Assembly (NCBI GenBank): GCA_030603695.1
Contig: JAUVXF010000023.1
Location: forward strand, 1 to 43,668
Length of the DNA stretch: 43,668 nucleotides
Source of the DNA: Natronohydrobacter sp.
GTDB taxonomy: Bacteria; Pseudomonadota; Alphaproteobacteria; Rhodobacterales; Rhodobacteraceae
Reading direction: 5' to 3'
Positions 1 to 8,964 of the stretch are shown here, one piece after another (the stretch's first letter is position 1; every line of letters starts with the position of its first letter). The notes below the pieces were generated by a model. That model saw only the letters and a list, made by a program, of their open reading frames with translations. It had not been told where the DNA came from and searched no databases. A program made the translations under genes and the position numbers.

Positions 1-256
<256 letters not shown>

Positions 257-324
257 CTATATGCTATGGGCGGGTTTGCGCCTGCTATAGCCTGTGCCGA
301 TGACAGTTTCCAGCCTTTGCCAGC

Positions 325-339
325 GGGCAAAGCTTGCCC
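325..339. repeat. Short inverted repeat between hybrid kinase and eno
   Basis: Six-base arms GGGCAA and TTGCCC around a three-base loop, in the 182-bp gap downstream of the kinase gene and upstream of eno. It could end transcription of the signalling operon, but there is no T-run beside it, so this is only a possible terminator. Confidence 0.3.
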
Positions 340-429
340 TGTTCCATAGGCCGGGTGCTTGGGACTTTATCACGGGCAGCCCCCTTTTGCCCAATCCGCC
401 AAGGGGCATTTTCTGCCAGCCAGCGGATA

Positions 430-2697
430 TCAGCTTTCTGGCAGCAGCCAATAGCTGTGATCGCCGCGCCGTGCTGTCTCTGGCCTGCCGCCTGCAAGCG
501 TGTAGAGCGGCATTTGTTGCAGCACCCGCCGCAAGCGCCGCAGCGCGAGCGGTTTTGTCATCAGCAATATCCCCTGATCTTCGGTTGTCTGTATCAGATC
601 GGGGCTGTGATTGGCCGTAATCAGCACCGCAGGCACAGGCCCGTGCCGCGCGCGCAGCGCGGCAATAAGGGCAAGCCCGGTTTCGCCGCCATCCAACTGG
701 TAATCGGCCAAAATCACATCGGGCGGCACGCCAAGTTCTGCGATCTGGGCCTCTGCCTCTGCCAGGGTGGCGGCCTCTATCGGGCTTGTGCCCCAATCTT
801 CCAGCACCCCCATCATGGCGCGGCGCACATTGGCGTCATTTTCCACCACCAGCACCAGCATTTCGTCCAACGGGCCGCGCGGTTCGCGTGGCGGGGTGGG
901 GGTGGGCAAAAGTGGGATATGCTGTGCGCGCGGCACAGTGACGCTGAACATCGTGCCGCGCCCCAGTTCCGAGCGCAGCGCAAGCGGGTGATTGAGCAGC
1001 GCGCAAGCCTGTTCCACAATCGCCAACCCCAACCCCATGCCCCCATCTTGCCCCACAGGATCAAGGCGCGTGAATTCCTGAAAAATCTCTGCCTGTCTGT
1101 CTTCGGGTATGCCGGGGCCGGTATCCCAGACTTCCAGCCGCACCGCCCCGCCACTGGCCCGCGTGCCCAGCAGCACCCGCCCCTTGCGCGTATAGCGCAG
1201 CGCATTGGACAGCAGGTTTTGCAAGATGCGCTTCAGATAAACCGGGTCTGTCACCACATGCGCGCGGCAGGGCAGGACGCGCAATTCCAGCCCCTGCTTT
1301 TGGGCAATGGGGGCAAATTCCTCGCGCAGCCTGTCCAGCAAGGGATCAAGCGCGATCGTTTCGGTTTTTGCCCGCGCCGCGCCGATATCGAATTTCGAGA
1401 TATCCAGAAGCGCGCCCAAAATCTGCTCGACAGAGCCGAAGGCACTGACAATCCGCTCTGTCAGGCGGGCTTGGGCGGGGGGCTGATCCATCGCGTGCAG
1501 CGAGGCCAGAAACAGCTTGGCCGCGTTCAAGGGTTGCAACAGATCATGACTGGCCGAAGCCACAAACCGCGATTTCGAGGCATTGGCCCGCTCTGCGGCA
1601 TCGCGGGCGGATTCCAGCTCTATCGTGCGGGCGCGCACGCGCGCTTCCAATGTCTCGTTCAGGCGGTGCATTTCGGAAATGGCGCGGCGTTCCTTTGTCA
1701 GATCGGTGAAAGAGATCACAAAGCCGGAATCTGGCATGGCCTGCGCCGAAAGTTCCAGCACCGCGCCTTCATCTTGCACGATCTCCAGTGTCAGGGGCGG
1801 GCGGTGGGGTGGGCCGTTCACCCAATCTGTCAGAACGGCGCGGATATTGCCGCGCCCCAATTGCCGCCGCCGCATCAGATTGTTCAGAAGTGCGGCAAAG
1901 GGCGTGCCCGTTGCCAGCAAATCCACTGGCGGCGAGAACATGGCGCGCAAGCGCTGGTTCCAGCCAGCAAGGCGCGCTTTCGCATCAAAGATCATAACGC
2001 CCTGATCCATGTGATCCAACGTTGCGCGCACCATCCGCGCCTGTTCATCCAGCAGTTTCGCGCGTTCCTCGCGTTCGGTGCGCACCATGCCTGTCACATC
2101 TGTTTGCGTTACAGCCGTGCCGCCCGATACCATGCGCTGTTCACTGACCTGCAACCATTGGTCATCTACGAGCGGAACCATGAAATTCACATCGCGCCTG
2201 CGGTGGCTGTCCACCCGCTTGCGCACCCATTCGGCACGCGCCGCGGCATCGGGCAGGTTCAGCGCCGGGCTTTCAGACACGATGCGCACATAATCGCGAA
2301 AGCTCAGCCCCGGCCCGATCCGGTGGCGCACATCGGGCAGATCGGCACAGAAGCGGGAATTGCACATGGTCAGGGTATCATTGGCATCAAACATGGCAAA
2401 GCCCTCGCCCATGGCCTCCAACGCATCGGCAAGGCTGTTGCGCGCGCGCACGGCGGCGCGTTCGGCCTGTGACAGGCGCGCATTGGCCACGCGCAACCTG
2501 TCCAGCGTTTCGGCCAGATCGCGGGTGCGGGTGCGGATTTGCTGTTCCAGCGCAACCACATGGTTCAGCTGGCCCACCGGGCGGTTGGGGCCTTGGGCCG
2601 CGCGTTCTGATCGGTCTATCAGTGCGGTGACAATGGCGCGCAAGCGCGCGTTTTCCTCTTCCAGCGACAGCCCGGCAGTCAGGATCGAATCAACCAT
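430..2697 (-). CDS. Hybrid sensor histidine kinase, PAS-PAS-HisKA-HATPase-REC (NahK-like)
   Basis: A 755-residue cytoplasmic hybrid kinase with no membrane segment. In order: an N-terminal coiled coil (about 10-90), a PAS-like domain (about 90-205), a second PAS-like domain (about 222-335), a coiled linker, the H-box SASHDLLQPLNAAKLF with the phosphorylated His at 384, the N-box LLSNALRYT near 495, G-boxes DTGPGIP (525) and GMGLGLAI (553), and a receiver domain from 613 with acidic N620/D621, phospho-acceptor Asp665, Thr693 and Lys715. The HDxxQPL H-box belongs to a subgroup including Pseudomonas NahK/ErcS'. The start at 2697 is chosen because the gene overlaps the stop of the upstream FIST gene by 8 bp; an in-frame upstream ATG at 2778 would run deep into that gene. 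Likely partner: the FIST protein as its input. The output partner may be the NarL-type regulator upstream. Ligand and target are inferred, not seen. Confidence 0.88.
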   Translation of the reverse strand: MVDSILTAGLSLEEENARLRAIVTALIDRSERAAQGPNRPVGQLNHVVALEQQIRTRTRDLAETLDRLRVANARLSQAERAAVRARNSLADALEAMGEGFAMFDANDTLTMCNSRFCADLPDVRHRIGPGLSFRDYVRIVSESPALNLPDAAARAEWVRKRVDSHRRRDVNFMVPLVDDQWLQVSEQRMVSGGTAVTQTDVTGMVRTEREERAKLLDEQARMVRATLDHMDQGVMIFDAKARLAGWNQRLRAMFSPPVDLLATGTPFAALLNNLMRRRQLGRGNIRAVLTDWVNGPPHRPPLTLEIVQDEGAVLELSAQAMPDSGFVISFTDLTKERRAISEMHRLNETLEARVRARTIELESARDAAERANASKSRFVASASHDLLQPLNAAKLFLASLHAMDQPPAQARLTERIVSAFGSVEQILGALLDISKFDIGAARAKTETIALDPLLDRLREEFAPIAQKQGLELRVLPCRAHVVTDPVYLKRILQNLLSNALRYTRKGRVLLGTRASGGAVRLEVWDTGPGIPEDRQAEIFQEFTRLDPVGQDGGMGLGLAIVEQACALLNHPLALRSELGRGTMFSVTVPRAQHIPLLPTPTPPREPRGPLDEMLVLVVENDANVRRAMMGVLEDWGTSPIEAATLAEAEAQIAELGVPPDVILADYQLDGGETGLALIAALRARHGPVPAVLITANHSPDLIQTTEDQGILLMTKPLALRRLRRVLQQMPLYTLAGGRPETARRGDHSYWLLPES

Positions 2698-3895
2698 CTG
2701 CGCGCGCCTCTGCCGCACGGGCCACAAAGCCAGAGATATCCAGCCCTTCGGCATCTTCTTCGGGCGGGTAGAAGGCAAGCCCTGTGAAGGTCTGGTTCAC
2801 ATGCACAAGGTTGAACTGCTCGCCATAGGTATTGAACCCCGTTACCCCGTGCCGATCCAGCACAGCAGAAATGCGGTGGCGGCTTTGGCTATTCTCTGCT
2901 TCCAGCCGGCGCAGGATGCAATCGCAGGCCAGAATGGCCGGGGTGGCCCCATCGGCGTGCAGGCGCGCCAATTCGCCTTCCAGATGGGCCACCAGATCGC
3001 GGCTTTCGGCCAGTCGCAGCACAAGCCCGGTTTCTATGGCGGAAAAGAAGCGCAAGGTGCCATCTGGTTCCACCCGCTGAATGGCAAGGACATGGTGCGT
3101 ATCTCCGATTTTGGAAACCACGGGATTTGCCGCAAAGATGAAGGGCGACAGATGTTGTGGGTCTTTGCCCAAGATGCGCGCATATTCCGGCCCTGCGGGC
3201 ATGCCATTGATCGCGCGCACCAGCCGGTGCGCGGGGTCGGCCTCTGTCACCACCATGCGCTGTTCGGTGGGCATCAGGTGATCAAAGCGGAATGCCGTCA
3301 CCCGGCAGGGTGTGCGCAGCACGGCCAGAACGGCAGCATCGGTCATGAACCGCGCGCCATGCAGCACGAAGGTTTGACCAAAGCGCAACCCGTCGCCTGC
3401 CGATCCGCCCACAAGCGGGCTTTGGCCCAGTGCTTCGGACAAGGCCCAGACAAGCTGATCTTCGCGCAGCGACAGCCCGTCAGACAGCAGGAAGGCCACT
3501 TCATTTGCCCAGTCGGCGGTGGAAAATGTCACCTCTGCGCGCAGTTCAAAGGCCAGATCGCGGGCGCGTTCGGGGTTGAAATTGCGCAAATCGCCCAGAT
3601 ACCCGGTGGCCACGCGAAACAGGCTGCGCGGCAGGCCAAGGGCAACCAGATGGCCCTCCAGATAGCCGCCTGCGCCAATCTCTCCGGCAGTGGTGCAACC
3701 GATAATCCGGGTGGTTTGCGCAAGCGGCGCAAGGCTGGTTTCCAGAACGGAAAGATCGTGCCCCTCGCCCACAAACAGGATCACAAGCGCCATGTCCGGC
3801 GCAGGAAGCTGCGCCAGAATTTCTGCAATGGCGCGCGCTGTGTCGGGCTGCGCCGATTGCGCGCGCCGGATAAAGGCGTCTGGCTGTTGCATCAA
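2690..3895 (-). CDS. FIST-domain sensory protein (NosP-like)
   Basis: A 401-residue soluble protein with an N-terminal FIST domain (about 30-230; IIGCTTAGEIGAGGY is the typical core) followed by a FIST C-terminal domain (about 235-380). FIST proteins are intracellular ligand-binding sensors tied to signal transduction. In Pseudomonas, the FIST protein NosP binds heme and nitric oxide and inhibits its co-transcribed hybrid kinase NahK. Here the FIST gene overlaps the start of a hybrid kinase by 8 bp, the same arrangement, so it is probably the input subunit of that kinase. Heme binding cannot be read from the sequence, and amino acids or other small ligands are the alternative. There is a gap of about 160 bp to the upstream response regulator, with no gene in it. 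Confidence 0.85.
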   Translation of the reverse strand: MMQQPDAFIRRAQSAQPDTARAIAEILAQLPAPDMALVILFVGEGHDLSVLETSLAPLAQTTRIIGCTTAGEIGAGGYLEGHLVALGLPRSLFRVATGYLGDLRNFNPERARDLAFELRAEVTFSTADWANEVAFLLSDGLSLREDQLVWALSEALGQSPLVGGSAGDGLRFGQTFVLHGARFMTDAAVLAVLRTPCRVTAFRFDHLMPTEQRMVVTEADPAHRLVRAINGMPAGPEYARILGKDPQHLSPFIFAANPVVSKIGDTHHVLAIQRVEPDGTLRFFSAIETGLVLRLAESRDLVAHLEGELARLHADGATPAILACDCILRRLEAENSQSRHRISAVLDRHGVTGFNTYGEQFNLVHVNQTFTGLAFYPPEEDAEGLDISGFVARAAEARADG

Positions 3896-4054
3896 GCCCC
3901 TCCCGCTGGCCCTTTGCGGTGCATTGCCAAAGCCTAGCGCAGGAGGGCAGGAATGCGCAAAGGGTTTGCGCGGCGTGGGGCAATCTTCGCGCGTTCTGCG
4001 TTGGCAGGGGCGTATTTTGGTTTGGGGCCTTGCACCCCGTCAGGATGGCGAAAT

Positions 4055-4711
4055 CTACTCGCGCAATATCTGCGCGAAGCTGGCGGAATTGGCAATGCGC
4101 ACGGCCTGTGTGCGGCTTTGCGCGCCCAGTTTGCGCAAGATCGCCGTGACATGTGCCTTCACTGTGGTTTCGCTGATCGACAATTCATAGGCAATTTGCT
4201 TGTTCAGATAGCCTTCGCAGACCAGCGCCAGAATGCGGCCCTGTTGCGGAGTCAGTTCTGCCAGACGCTCTACCGCGCTGCGCCCGGCCAGTGTGGCGGC
4301 GTCATCATCCGCGCGCGAGGGGGCGCTATAGCCTTGGGGCAGATAGGTTCCACCCTGCGCCACGGCGCGAATGGCCTCTACAAATGCCTCTCGCGGGCTG
4401 TGTTTGGGCACAAACCCAGCCGCGCCCGCGTGCAACACGGCGGTGATGATGCGATCCTCTGCCATAGAGGAGACCACAATCACAGGCACACCGGGTGCGG
4501 CATTGCGCAGCCGTGTCAGCCCATCCAGCCCCGCCACATCGGGCAGGTTAAGATCCAGAATGATGGTATCGGCCTGCAAGCCGCCGCGCAGTGCGGCCAG
4601 CCCCGCCCCAAGAGAGCTTGCGGTTTCCACCTGTGCCAGCCCCAGCGCATCCGAGAGGGTCATTTGCAGGGCTTCACAAAACAGCGGGTGGTCATCTATC
4701 ACCAATATCAT
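4055..4711 (-). CDS. NarL/FixJ-family response regulator
   Basis: A 218-residue two-domain DNA-binding regulator. The receiver domain opens MILVIDDHPLFCEAL, with phospho-acceptor Asp53 in ILDLNLPD and the later VIVVSS and FVPKHSP switch and lysine motifs. The C-terminal LuxR-type helix-turn-helix is ELTPQQGRILALVCEGYLNK followed by QIAYELSISETTVKAHVTAI. The start at 4711 is preferred because receiver domains begin exactly at this motif; a longer frame from 4768 adds 19 unrelated residues. It lies upstream of the FIST and hybrid kinase genes on the same strand, an arrangement also seen around Pseudomonas NosP/NahK/ErbR. It is probably the transcriptional output of that kinase, though phosphotransfer through the kinase's own receiver domain would need a separate Hpt protein, which is not in the window. 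Confidence 0.88.
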   Translation of the reverse strand: MILVIDDHPLFCEALQMTLSDALGLAQVETASSLGAGLAALRGGLQADTIILDLNLPDVAGLDGLTRLRNAAPGVPVIVVSSMAEDRIITAVLHAGAAGFVPKHSPREAFVEAIRAVAQGGTYLPQGYSAPSRADDDAATLAGRSAVERLAELTPQQGRILALVCEGYLNKQIAYELSISETTVKAHVTAILRKLGAQSRTQAVRIANSASFAQILRE

Positions 4712-4844
4712 GTCGTCCCTCTCTCTGGTGACAGCTTTCATGGTGATCATCGTCTCGCGCATGGACAAGGCCCGTTTGTTGCCGTCTGACTCCCCGTTTG
4801 CAGTATAGGGCAGCGCGGCGCGGATTTATCCCCCCCTATAGGTC

Positions 4845-5291
4845 TTAGGCCGCAGCTGCGCGCAAAAGGCTGGCGATATGGCGCAGCGCCAGCAGATACC
4901 CTTCGGTGCCGCAGCCCGCAATCACACCATTGGCGCGCGCGCTGACATAGGAATGATGGCGAAAGCTTTCGCGCTTGTGGATGTTGGAGATATGCACCTC
5001 TATCACAGGGCCATCAAATGTGTTAAGCGCATCCAGAATCGCCACCGAGGTATGGCTATAGGCAGCGGGGTTGATGATGATGCCTTGCGCAGTGGTGCGC
5101 GCCTCGTGGATCATCTCGACAATTGCGCCTTCATGGTTGGATTGGCGGCACAGCACCTCCAGCCCCAGATCCTGCCCCAGCGCTTGGGCCGCGCGGGCGA
5201 TATCCTCCAGCGTATCACGCCCGTAGATTTCGGGCTGGCGATGGCCCAGAAGGTTCAGATTGGGGCCGTTCAGAATATGGATCATGGGCAT
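4845..5291 (-). CDS. aroQ: 3-dehydroquinate dehydratase, type II
   Basis: Converts 3-dehydroquinate to 3-dehydroshikimate in the shikimate pathway (aromatic amino acids, folate, quinones). The 148-residue length fits the type II family. Visible motifs are [19 protein letters not shown] (with the catalytic Tyr), [33 protein letters not shown] and VEVHISN-like [19 protein letters not shown] with the catalytic His region. ATG codons at 5291 and 5285 are both possible; GAAAGG upstream fits either. It is 66 bp downstream of plsC on the same strand and may share its transcript. Confidence 0.96.
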   Translation of the reverse strand: MPMIHILNGPNLNLLGHRQPEIYGRDTLEDIARAAQALGQDLGLEVLCRQSNHEGAIVEMIHEARTTAQGIIINPAAYSHTSVAILDALNTFDGPVIEVHISNIHKRESFRHHSYVSARANGVIAGCGTEGYLLALRHIASLLRAAAA

Positions 5292-5357
5292 GCGGAGAGG
5301 CGCCTTTCAGATGGGTTTGTCCTGTGATGGCACAGTGCCGCGCCCGTGAAAAGCATT

Positions 5358-6095
5358 TCAGCGGCCAAGCTGCGCCATGGCTTCCTGTCGCAACGCCTCG
5401 GAGCGCTGTTCGATCACCGGTTCCAACTGGGCCAGAAAGGCGCGCGGGGGCGCACCGGCAGGAATGGGTTCCAGAAATTCCACCACGGCCAGACCGGGTT
5501 TGCGAAACAGGCTGTGGCGGGGCCAGAATACGCCCACATTGGTGGCAACTGGCACGCAATCCTGACCCAGTTCATCATAGAGCACCGCCGCCCCCACCTT
5601 ATAGGGCTTTTGCACCCCCGGTGCCACGCGCGTGCCCTGCGGGTAGATGATCAACTGCCCCGGCGCTTCGGCCCCGGATTTCACCCGCGCCACCATTGCT
5701 TTCACGGCCTGCCCGCGCTTGCCGCGATCCACGGGAACACAGCCCACACGCAGCGCATACCAGCCAAGGATCGGTGCATAGACAAGCTGCTTTTTCATAA
5801 TGAAACGCGGGCGCGGCAAGGCCCCGAAAATCAGGATGATATCAAAAAAGGATTGATGCTTGGCCGCCACCAGAACCGGGCCTTGCGGCACGTTTCCGCG
5901 CACCTCGGAATGCAGGCCCGCGATTACACCGGCCGACCAGCGCACATAGCGGCAGTACACATGCATGGCCCGCAAGGCCCCATCGCGGCGCAGGATCGCA
6001 TAGGGCAGAAACACCACCGCCACCACCAGCATGGCAACATACATCTGCCCGATAAACACAAGCGAGCGCACCCATTGCACAGCGTTACGCATCAT
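5358..6095 (-). CDS. plsC: 1-acyl-sn-glycerol-3-phosphate acyltransferase
   Basis: A 245-residue membrane-anchored acyltransferase that makes phosphatidic acid from lysophosphatidic acid. An N-terminal hydrophobic segment (about 10-35, SLVFIGQMYVAMLVVAVVF) is followed by the PlsC/LPLAT catalytic motif block I, KHQSFFDIILIFG (NHxxxxD variant with K), then VPVDRGKRG (block II), IIYPQGTR (block III, EGTR variant) and VPVATNVG (block IV). The start at 6095 overlaps the ftsX stop as ATGA, and a second ATG follows immediately. The longer frame from 6188 would lie inside ftsX and is rejected. The ftsE-ftsX-plsC order is a common alphaproteobacterial operon, linking phospholipid synthesis with division genes. 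Confidence 0.93.
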   Translation of the reverse strand: MMRNAVQWVRSLVFIGQMYVAMLVVAVVFLPYAILRRDGALRAMHVYCRYVRWSAGVIAGLHSEVRGNVPQGPVLVAAKHQSFFDIILIFGALPRPRFIMKKQLVYAPILGWYALRVGCVPVDRGKRGQAVKAMVARVKSGAEAPGQLIIYPQGTRVAPGVQKPYKVGAAVLYDELGQDCVPVATNVGVFWPRHSLFRKPGLAVVEFLEPIPAGAPPRAFLAQLEPVIEQRSEALRQEAMAQLGR

Positions 6096-6964
6096 GTCAC
6101 CCCCCTTAGCACATGAAAGGCGGTAGCAAGGCTGGAGAGAAATGCAAGCCCCATTGCCACAGGCGGAACCAGTAATGGCCAAAGCCATTCTGCCCCGTCA
6201 AACCCTATCCCCGCCATATGCGCAGCAGCCCCGCCCAATTCCGGCAAGGCCCAAAGCACGGCCATGGCCAGCGCCGTGCCGCCCCCCGCACCCAGCACAG
6301 CCAGTTGCGATATGCGCTTTACAAATGCCGCCGCGATAAACCTGTCCCGCGCGCCAACCAGCCGCAGCACCTTTATCACCTGCCCGTTGGATGCAAGGCT
6401 GGCGCTGGCGGCCAGCGCGATGATGGCGCATGTCACCCCGCCGATGAGCAAAAGGGCCACCAAAGCCACCCCTTGCAGCCGCGCAGCCGCCTGCACCAGC
6501 GGGCGGCGCCAGCGGGTGTGATCGTCATAAACGGCGCCCGGCGCCTCGGCGCTCAGGCGCAGGCGCAGCCCTTGGCGGTCTGGCCCTTCCGGGGTTTCGC
6601 GCAGTTCGATCAGCCGGGGCATGGGCAGGGTATCCAGCGGCAGATCAGGGCCAAGCCAGACTTCCAGCAAGGCGGCCTGTTCGGCGGTATCCATCACGCG
6701 GGAATCGGCAATGCCCGGCGTTGTGCGCAGCACCTCCAGCACAAGCGCGGTTTGCATCTCCATGTCTTCGGGCGGGGCAGAGATGCGTATCGTGGCGGTT
6801 TCCGCCAGTTGTGCTTCCCAGCCGCGTGCCAACTGGGCCGAACTGGCCGCCAGCGCCAGCACAAAAACTGCCAGAAATGCCATGGCTGCCGCGCTGCACA
6901 CGACCAGCCACACGCTTTGGCCCGACCGCGGCACAACCAGACCGGATATCGCGCCTGTGCTCAC
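6092..6964 (-). CDS. ftsX: Cell division protein FtsX
   Basis: Membrane subunit of the FtsEX complex, which in other bacteria activates cell-wall hydrolases at the septum. The 290-residue protein has a first membrane segment at about 20-42, a periplasmic domain (about 45-155), and a C-terminal FtsX permease domain with three further segments (about 162-190, 215-240, 260-285). The short conserved stretch KVLRLVGARDRFIAAAFVKR is the cytoplasmic coupling region facing FtsE. It starts with GTG, overlapping the ftsE stop as GTGA, and ends in an ATGA overlap with plsC, so all three genes are translationally coupled. Confidence 0.9.
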   Translation of the reverse strand: MSTGAISGLVVPRSGQSVWLVVCSAAAMAFLAVFVLALAASSAQLARGWEAQLAETATIRISAPPEDMEMQTALVLEVLRTTPGIADSRVMDTAEQAALLEVWLGPDLPLDTLPMPRLIELRETPEGPDRQGLRLRLSAEAPGAVYDDHTRWRRPLVQAAARLQGVALVALLLIGGVTCAIIALAASASLASNGQVIKVLRLVGARDRFIAAAFVKRISQLAVLGAGGGTALAMAVLWALPELGGAAAHMAGIGFDGAEWLWPLLVPPVAMGLAFLSSLATAFHVLRGVT

Positions 6965-7632
6965 AGTTCTGCCCCCGCCAGTGTCAGTTTGCGGCCCGAT
7001 ATGCGCAAGACACGCGCATTCGCATGGGCCTTGGCAAAGCGGATCAGGTTCAGATCATGCGTGGCAATCAGAACTGCCGTGCCCATGCGGTTCAACTCCA
7101 GCATCAGCAAAAGCAGGCGTTGCGACATTTCCCAATCCAGATTGCCTGTTGGTTCATCGGCCAACAGCAGGCTGGGCGCGGCGATGACGGCGCGGGCAAG
7201 GGCGGCGCGCTGGCGCTCTCCGCCCGAAAGGGTGGGGGGCAGCGCCTCTGCCCGATCGGCCAGCCCAACCCAGCCCAGCAAATCGTGCAAATCAGTATCC
7301 AGCAAGCGCCGCCCTGTGGCCGTCATGGGCAGGCCCACATTCTGCGCCACGCTAAGATGATCCAGAAACTGACAATCCTGATGCACAACGCCAATCCGCT
7401 GGCGGGCCTCTGCCAACTGGTCGCGCGTCATGGTGCTTCGATCCTGGCCCATGAGGGTAATCTTGCCCGAACTTGGCAGCAATTCCCCATAGCACAGCTT
7501 CAGAAGGGTGCTTTTCCCGGCCCCGGATGGGCCTGTCAGAAAATGGAAGCTGCCCCCCTCCAGCCTGAGCGAAGCATCCCGGAACAAAGCCCCGCCGCCG
7601 TAATCATGCGATACACCGTCAAAGACGATCAT
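6961..7632 (-). CDS. ftsE: Cell division ATP-binding protein FtsE
   Basis: ABC-type ATPase partner of FtsX. The 223-residue protein has Walker A GPSGAGKST, Q-loop VHQDCQFLDHLS, signature LSGGERQRAALARA, Walker B LLLADEPTGNLD and the switch ATHDLNL. Two in-frame ATGs exist, at 7641 and 7632. GAAGG ends one base before the first, so it is correctly spaced only for the second, and 7632 is used here. Nearest homologues outside division are LolD/MacB-type ATPases, but the adjacent overlapping FtsX-like gene settles the assignment. Confidence 0.92.
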   Translation of the reverse strand: MIVFDGVSHDYGGGALFRDASLRLEGGSFHFLTGPSGAGKSTLLKLCYGELLPSSGKITLMGQDRSTMTRDQLAEARQRIGVVHQDCQFLDHLSVAQNVGLPMTATGRRLLDTDLHDLLGWVGLADRAEALPPTLSGGERQRAALARAVIAAPSLLLADEPTGNLDWEMSQRLLLLMLELNRMGTAVLIATHDLNLIRFAKAHANARVLRISGRKLTLAGAEL

Positions 7633-7775
7633 AAACGCCATACCTTCGCCATGACCATCTCTATCCCTGTCCTTGCAAATACCGTTTATAAACTTGGAGA
7701 TCGTCTGCGTGCTTGCTACAACATAAGAAACGCCGCGCCAATGCCCGGCATGCGGTTTTGATCAAGGTCAGTTAG

Positions 7776-8453
7776 ATGCGCTTAATTTGCCCAAGTTGCC
7801 AAGCACATTATGAAGTGGATGAGATGCTTTTGCCGCCAGAGGGGCGCGAGGTGCAATGCTCTGCTTGCGATTTCATCTGGTTTCAGGCGCATCCAAAGCC
7901 TGCGGCAGAGAATGCCACTGAAGCACCGTTGCCCGAAGCACTGGCAGCAGACGCACCGCCAGCGCCCGGCGCCGCACCGCGCACTGTCAGTGGCCCTGCG
8001 CTGGATGTTTTGCGCGAAGAAGCCGCGTTCGAGGCCCGCTTGCGCGCCGCCGAAGCCAAGGAACCACACGACAGCCAGCAATCCGGCACCATCGCCCCAA
8101 TCTGGCCCAGCGCCGCGCCACAGGTGCAGCCAGAAAGCCCACCCGATAACACCACCAAGCAAACCCCGGCAAATTTTCCAGATATTGAAGATTTCCGCCC
8201 GCCACTTGATGCCCTTGGCGCAGATGCGACTGGCGATGGCGAGGCAGGCCAGCCCATTCAGCCCGGCGCAACATGGCGCAGCTTTCTGCGGGGGTTCGCT
8301 GTGCCTGTGCTGCTGGCGGGCATTGCGGCTACGCCCTATGTGCTGGCCGCTGAGATTGGTGCCGCCCTGCCTGCGGCAGAAGGAGCATTGGCAAGCTATG
8401 TCGCGGCGGTGGATGCCTTGCGCCTGAAATTGGCAGGGCTGGTAGGGGGGTAG
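7776..8453 (+). CDS. Zinc-ribbon domain membrane protein (MJ0042-type)
   Basis: A 225-residue protein of unknown function. An N-terminal zinc ribbon has two CxxC pairs, Cys5/Cys8 (CPSC) and Cys28/Cys31 (CSAC), spaced as in the MJ0042 zinc-finger family. A long low-complexity, Ala/Pro-rich linker (about 40-165) follows, then one hydrophobic segment (about 172-192, FAVPVLLAGIAATPYVLAA). This architecture is widespread in alphaproteobacteria, often beside ftsE as here (divergent, about 140 bp apart), and has no established role. The stop codon sits in the loop of a perfect hairpin. Confidence 0.8.
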   Translation: MRLICPSCQAHYEVDEMLLPPEGREVQCSACDFIWFQAHPKPAAENATEAPLPEALAADAPPAPGAAPRTVSGPALDVLREEAAFEARLRAAEAKEPHDSQQSGTIAPIWPSAAPQVQPESPPDNTTKQTPANFPDIEDFRPPLDALGADATGDGEAGQPIQPGATWRSFLRGFAVPVLLAGIAATPYVLAAEIGAALPAAEGALASYVAAVDALRLKLAGLVGG

Positions 8454-8460
8454 CCCCCCT
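8444..8460. terminator. Hairpin around the stop codon of the zinc-ribbon gene
   Basis: A perfect 7-bp stem (AGGGGGG with CCCCCCT) whose three-base loop is exactly the TAG stop codon of the zinc-ribbon gene. It could act in termination or 3'-end stability, but only a short T pair follows, so it is not a canonical intrinsic terminator. Confidence 0.35.
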
Positions 8461-8716
8461 TGGTGCTGGCTGCATGCGCTGTCGCATCAGCTTCAACACA
8501 TCAGACGCGAGAGGCGTTGCAGCCGTTGCACGGGCGACCCCGAATGCCGCGCAATATGCCCTCTCGCCCCGCAACAGGGCGATTTGCGCCACATCATGCC
8601 CGTGCCAGCGCATTGGCCGGTTTTTCTGTCTGGGGGCGGCCCCCGCTCGTGTTTTGCGCCTGACGGTGGGTATTCAGGGGCAGGTTTGAGCGGTTAGGGG
8701 ATATCTGAGTAAAGCA
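8461..8716. other. Intergenic DNA left of repeat copy A
   Basis: Part of the 511-bp gap between the convergent zinc-ribbon and penicillin-binding protein genes. It holds a small GGGGG-CGG-CCCCC hairpin near 8635. I see no credible gene and no tRNA-like cloverleaf in it. The right part of the gap is repeat copy A. Confidence 0.5.
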
Positions 8717-8890
8717 CCAAGCGCGGAGTCAAGGCCGAAGGCCGCCGCGCATCGCCGGGCCGCCCCCCGGCACGGCGATTTGGCTGCCGCTGGCGCTTAG
8801 CTTGGGTTTCGTTCGGACATTGCCGCCATAAAGTGACATAGCCTCAAGGTTAGATCGCCGCACCGCGGCCCAGCAATGCGCGGCTTTGCG
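8717..8890 (+). repeat. Dispersed intergenic repeat, copy A
   Basis: First of four related copies in the window. Positions 8717-8789 are identical, base for base, to 31288-31360 in copy C. After that the copies drift but keep recognisable blocks: CATTGCCGCCATAAAG, ATCGCCGC-ACCGCGGCC and GCGCGGCTTTGCG (the last shared with copy B). The core at 8751-8779 can fold as a hairpin with ATCGCC/GGCGAT arms and an inner GGG/CCC. The minus-strand frame that is open in copy C is closed here by a TAA, so the element is not protein coding. It lies between convergent gene ends. Confidence 0.8.
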
Positions 8891-8964
8891 AATGCCCCCT
8901 TTCCCCCCAAAATGCCCGTCATGCCGGAACCCTCTGTCAGGTGCAGGCCACTCGTTTACCCCTG

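Noticed and set aside
334-2472. Plus-strand frame of 712 codons opposite the hybrid kinase
   Set aside because: Antisense shadow of a gene with complete kinase and receiver motifs; its composition (His/Gln/Arg-rich) is typical of high-GC antisense frames.
8454-8964. tRNA or known small RNA in the long intergenic gaps
   Set aside because: No cloverleaf, T-arm consensus or recognisable RNA family motif was found in this or the other long gaps.
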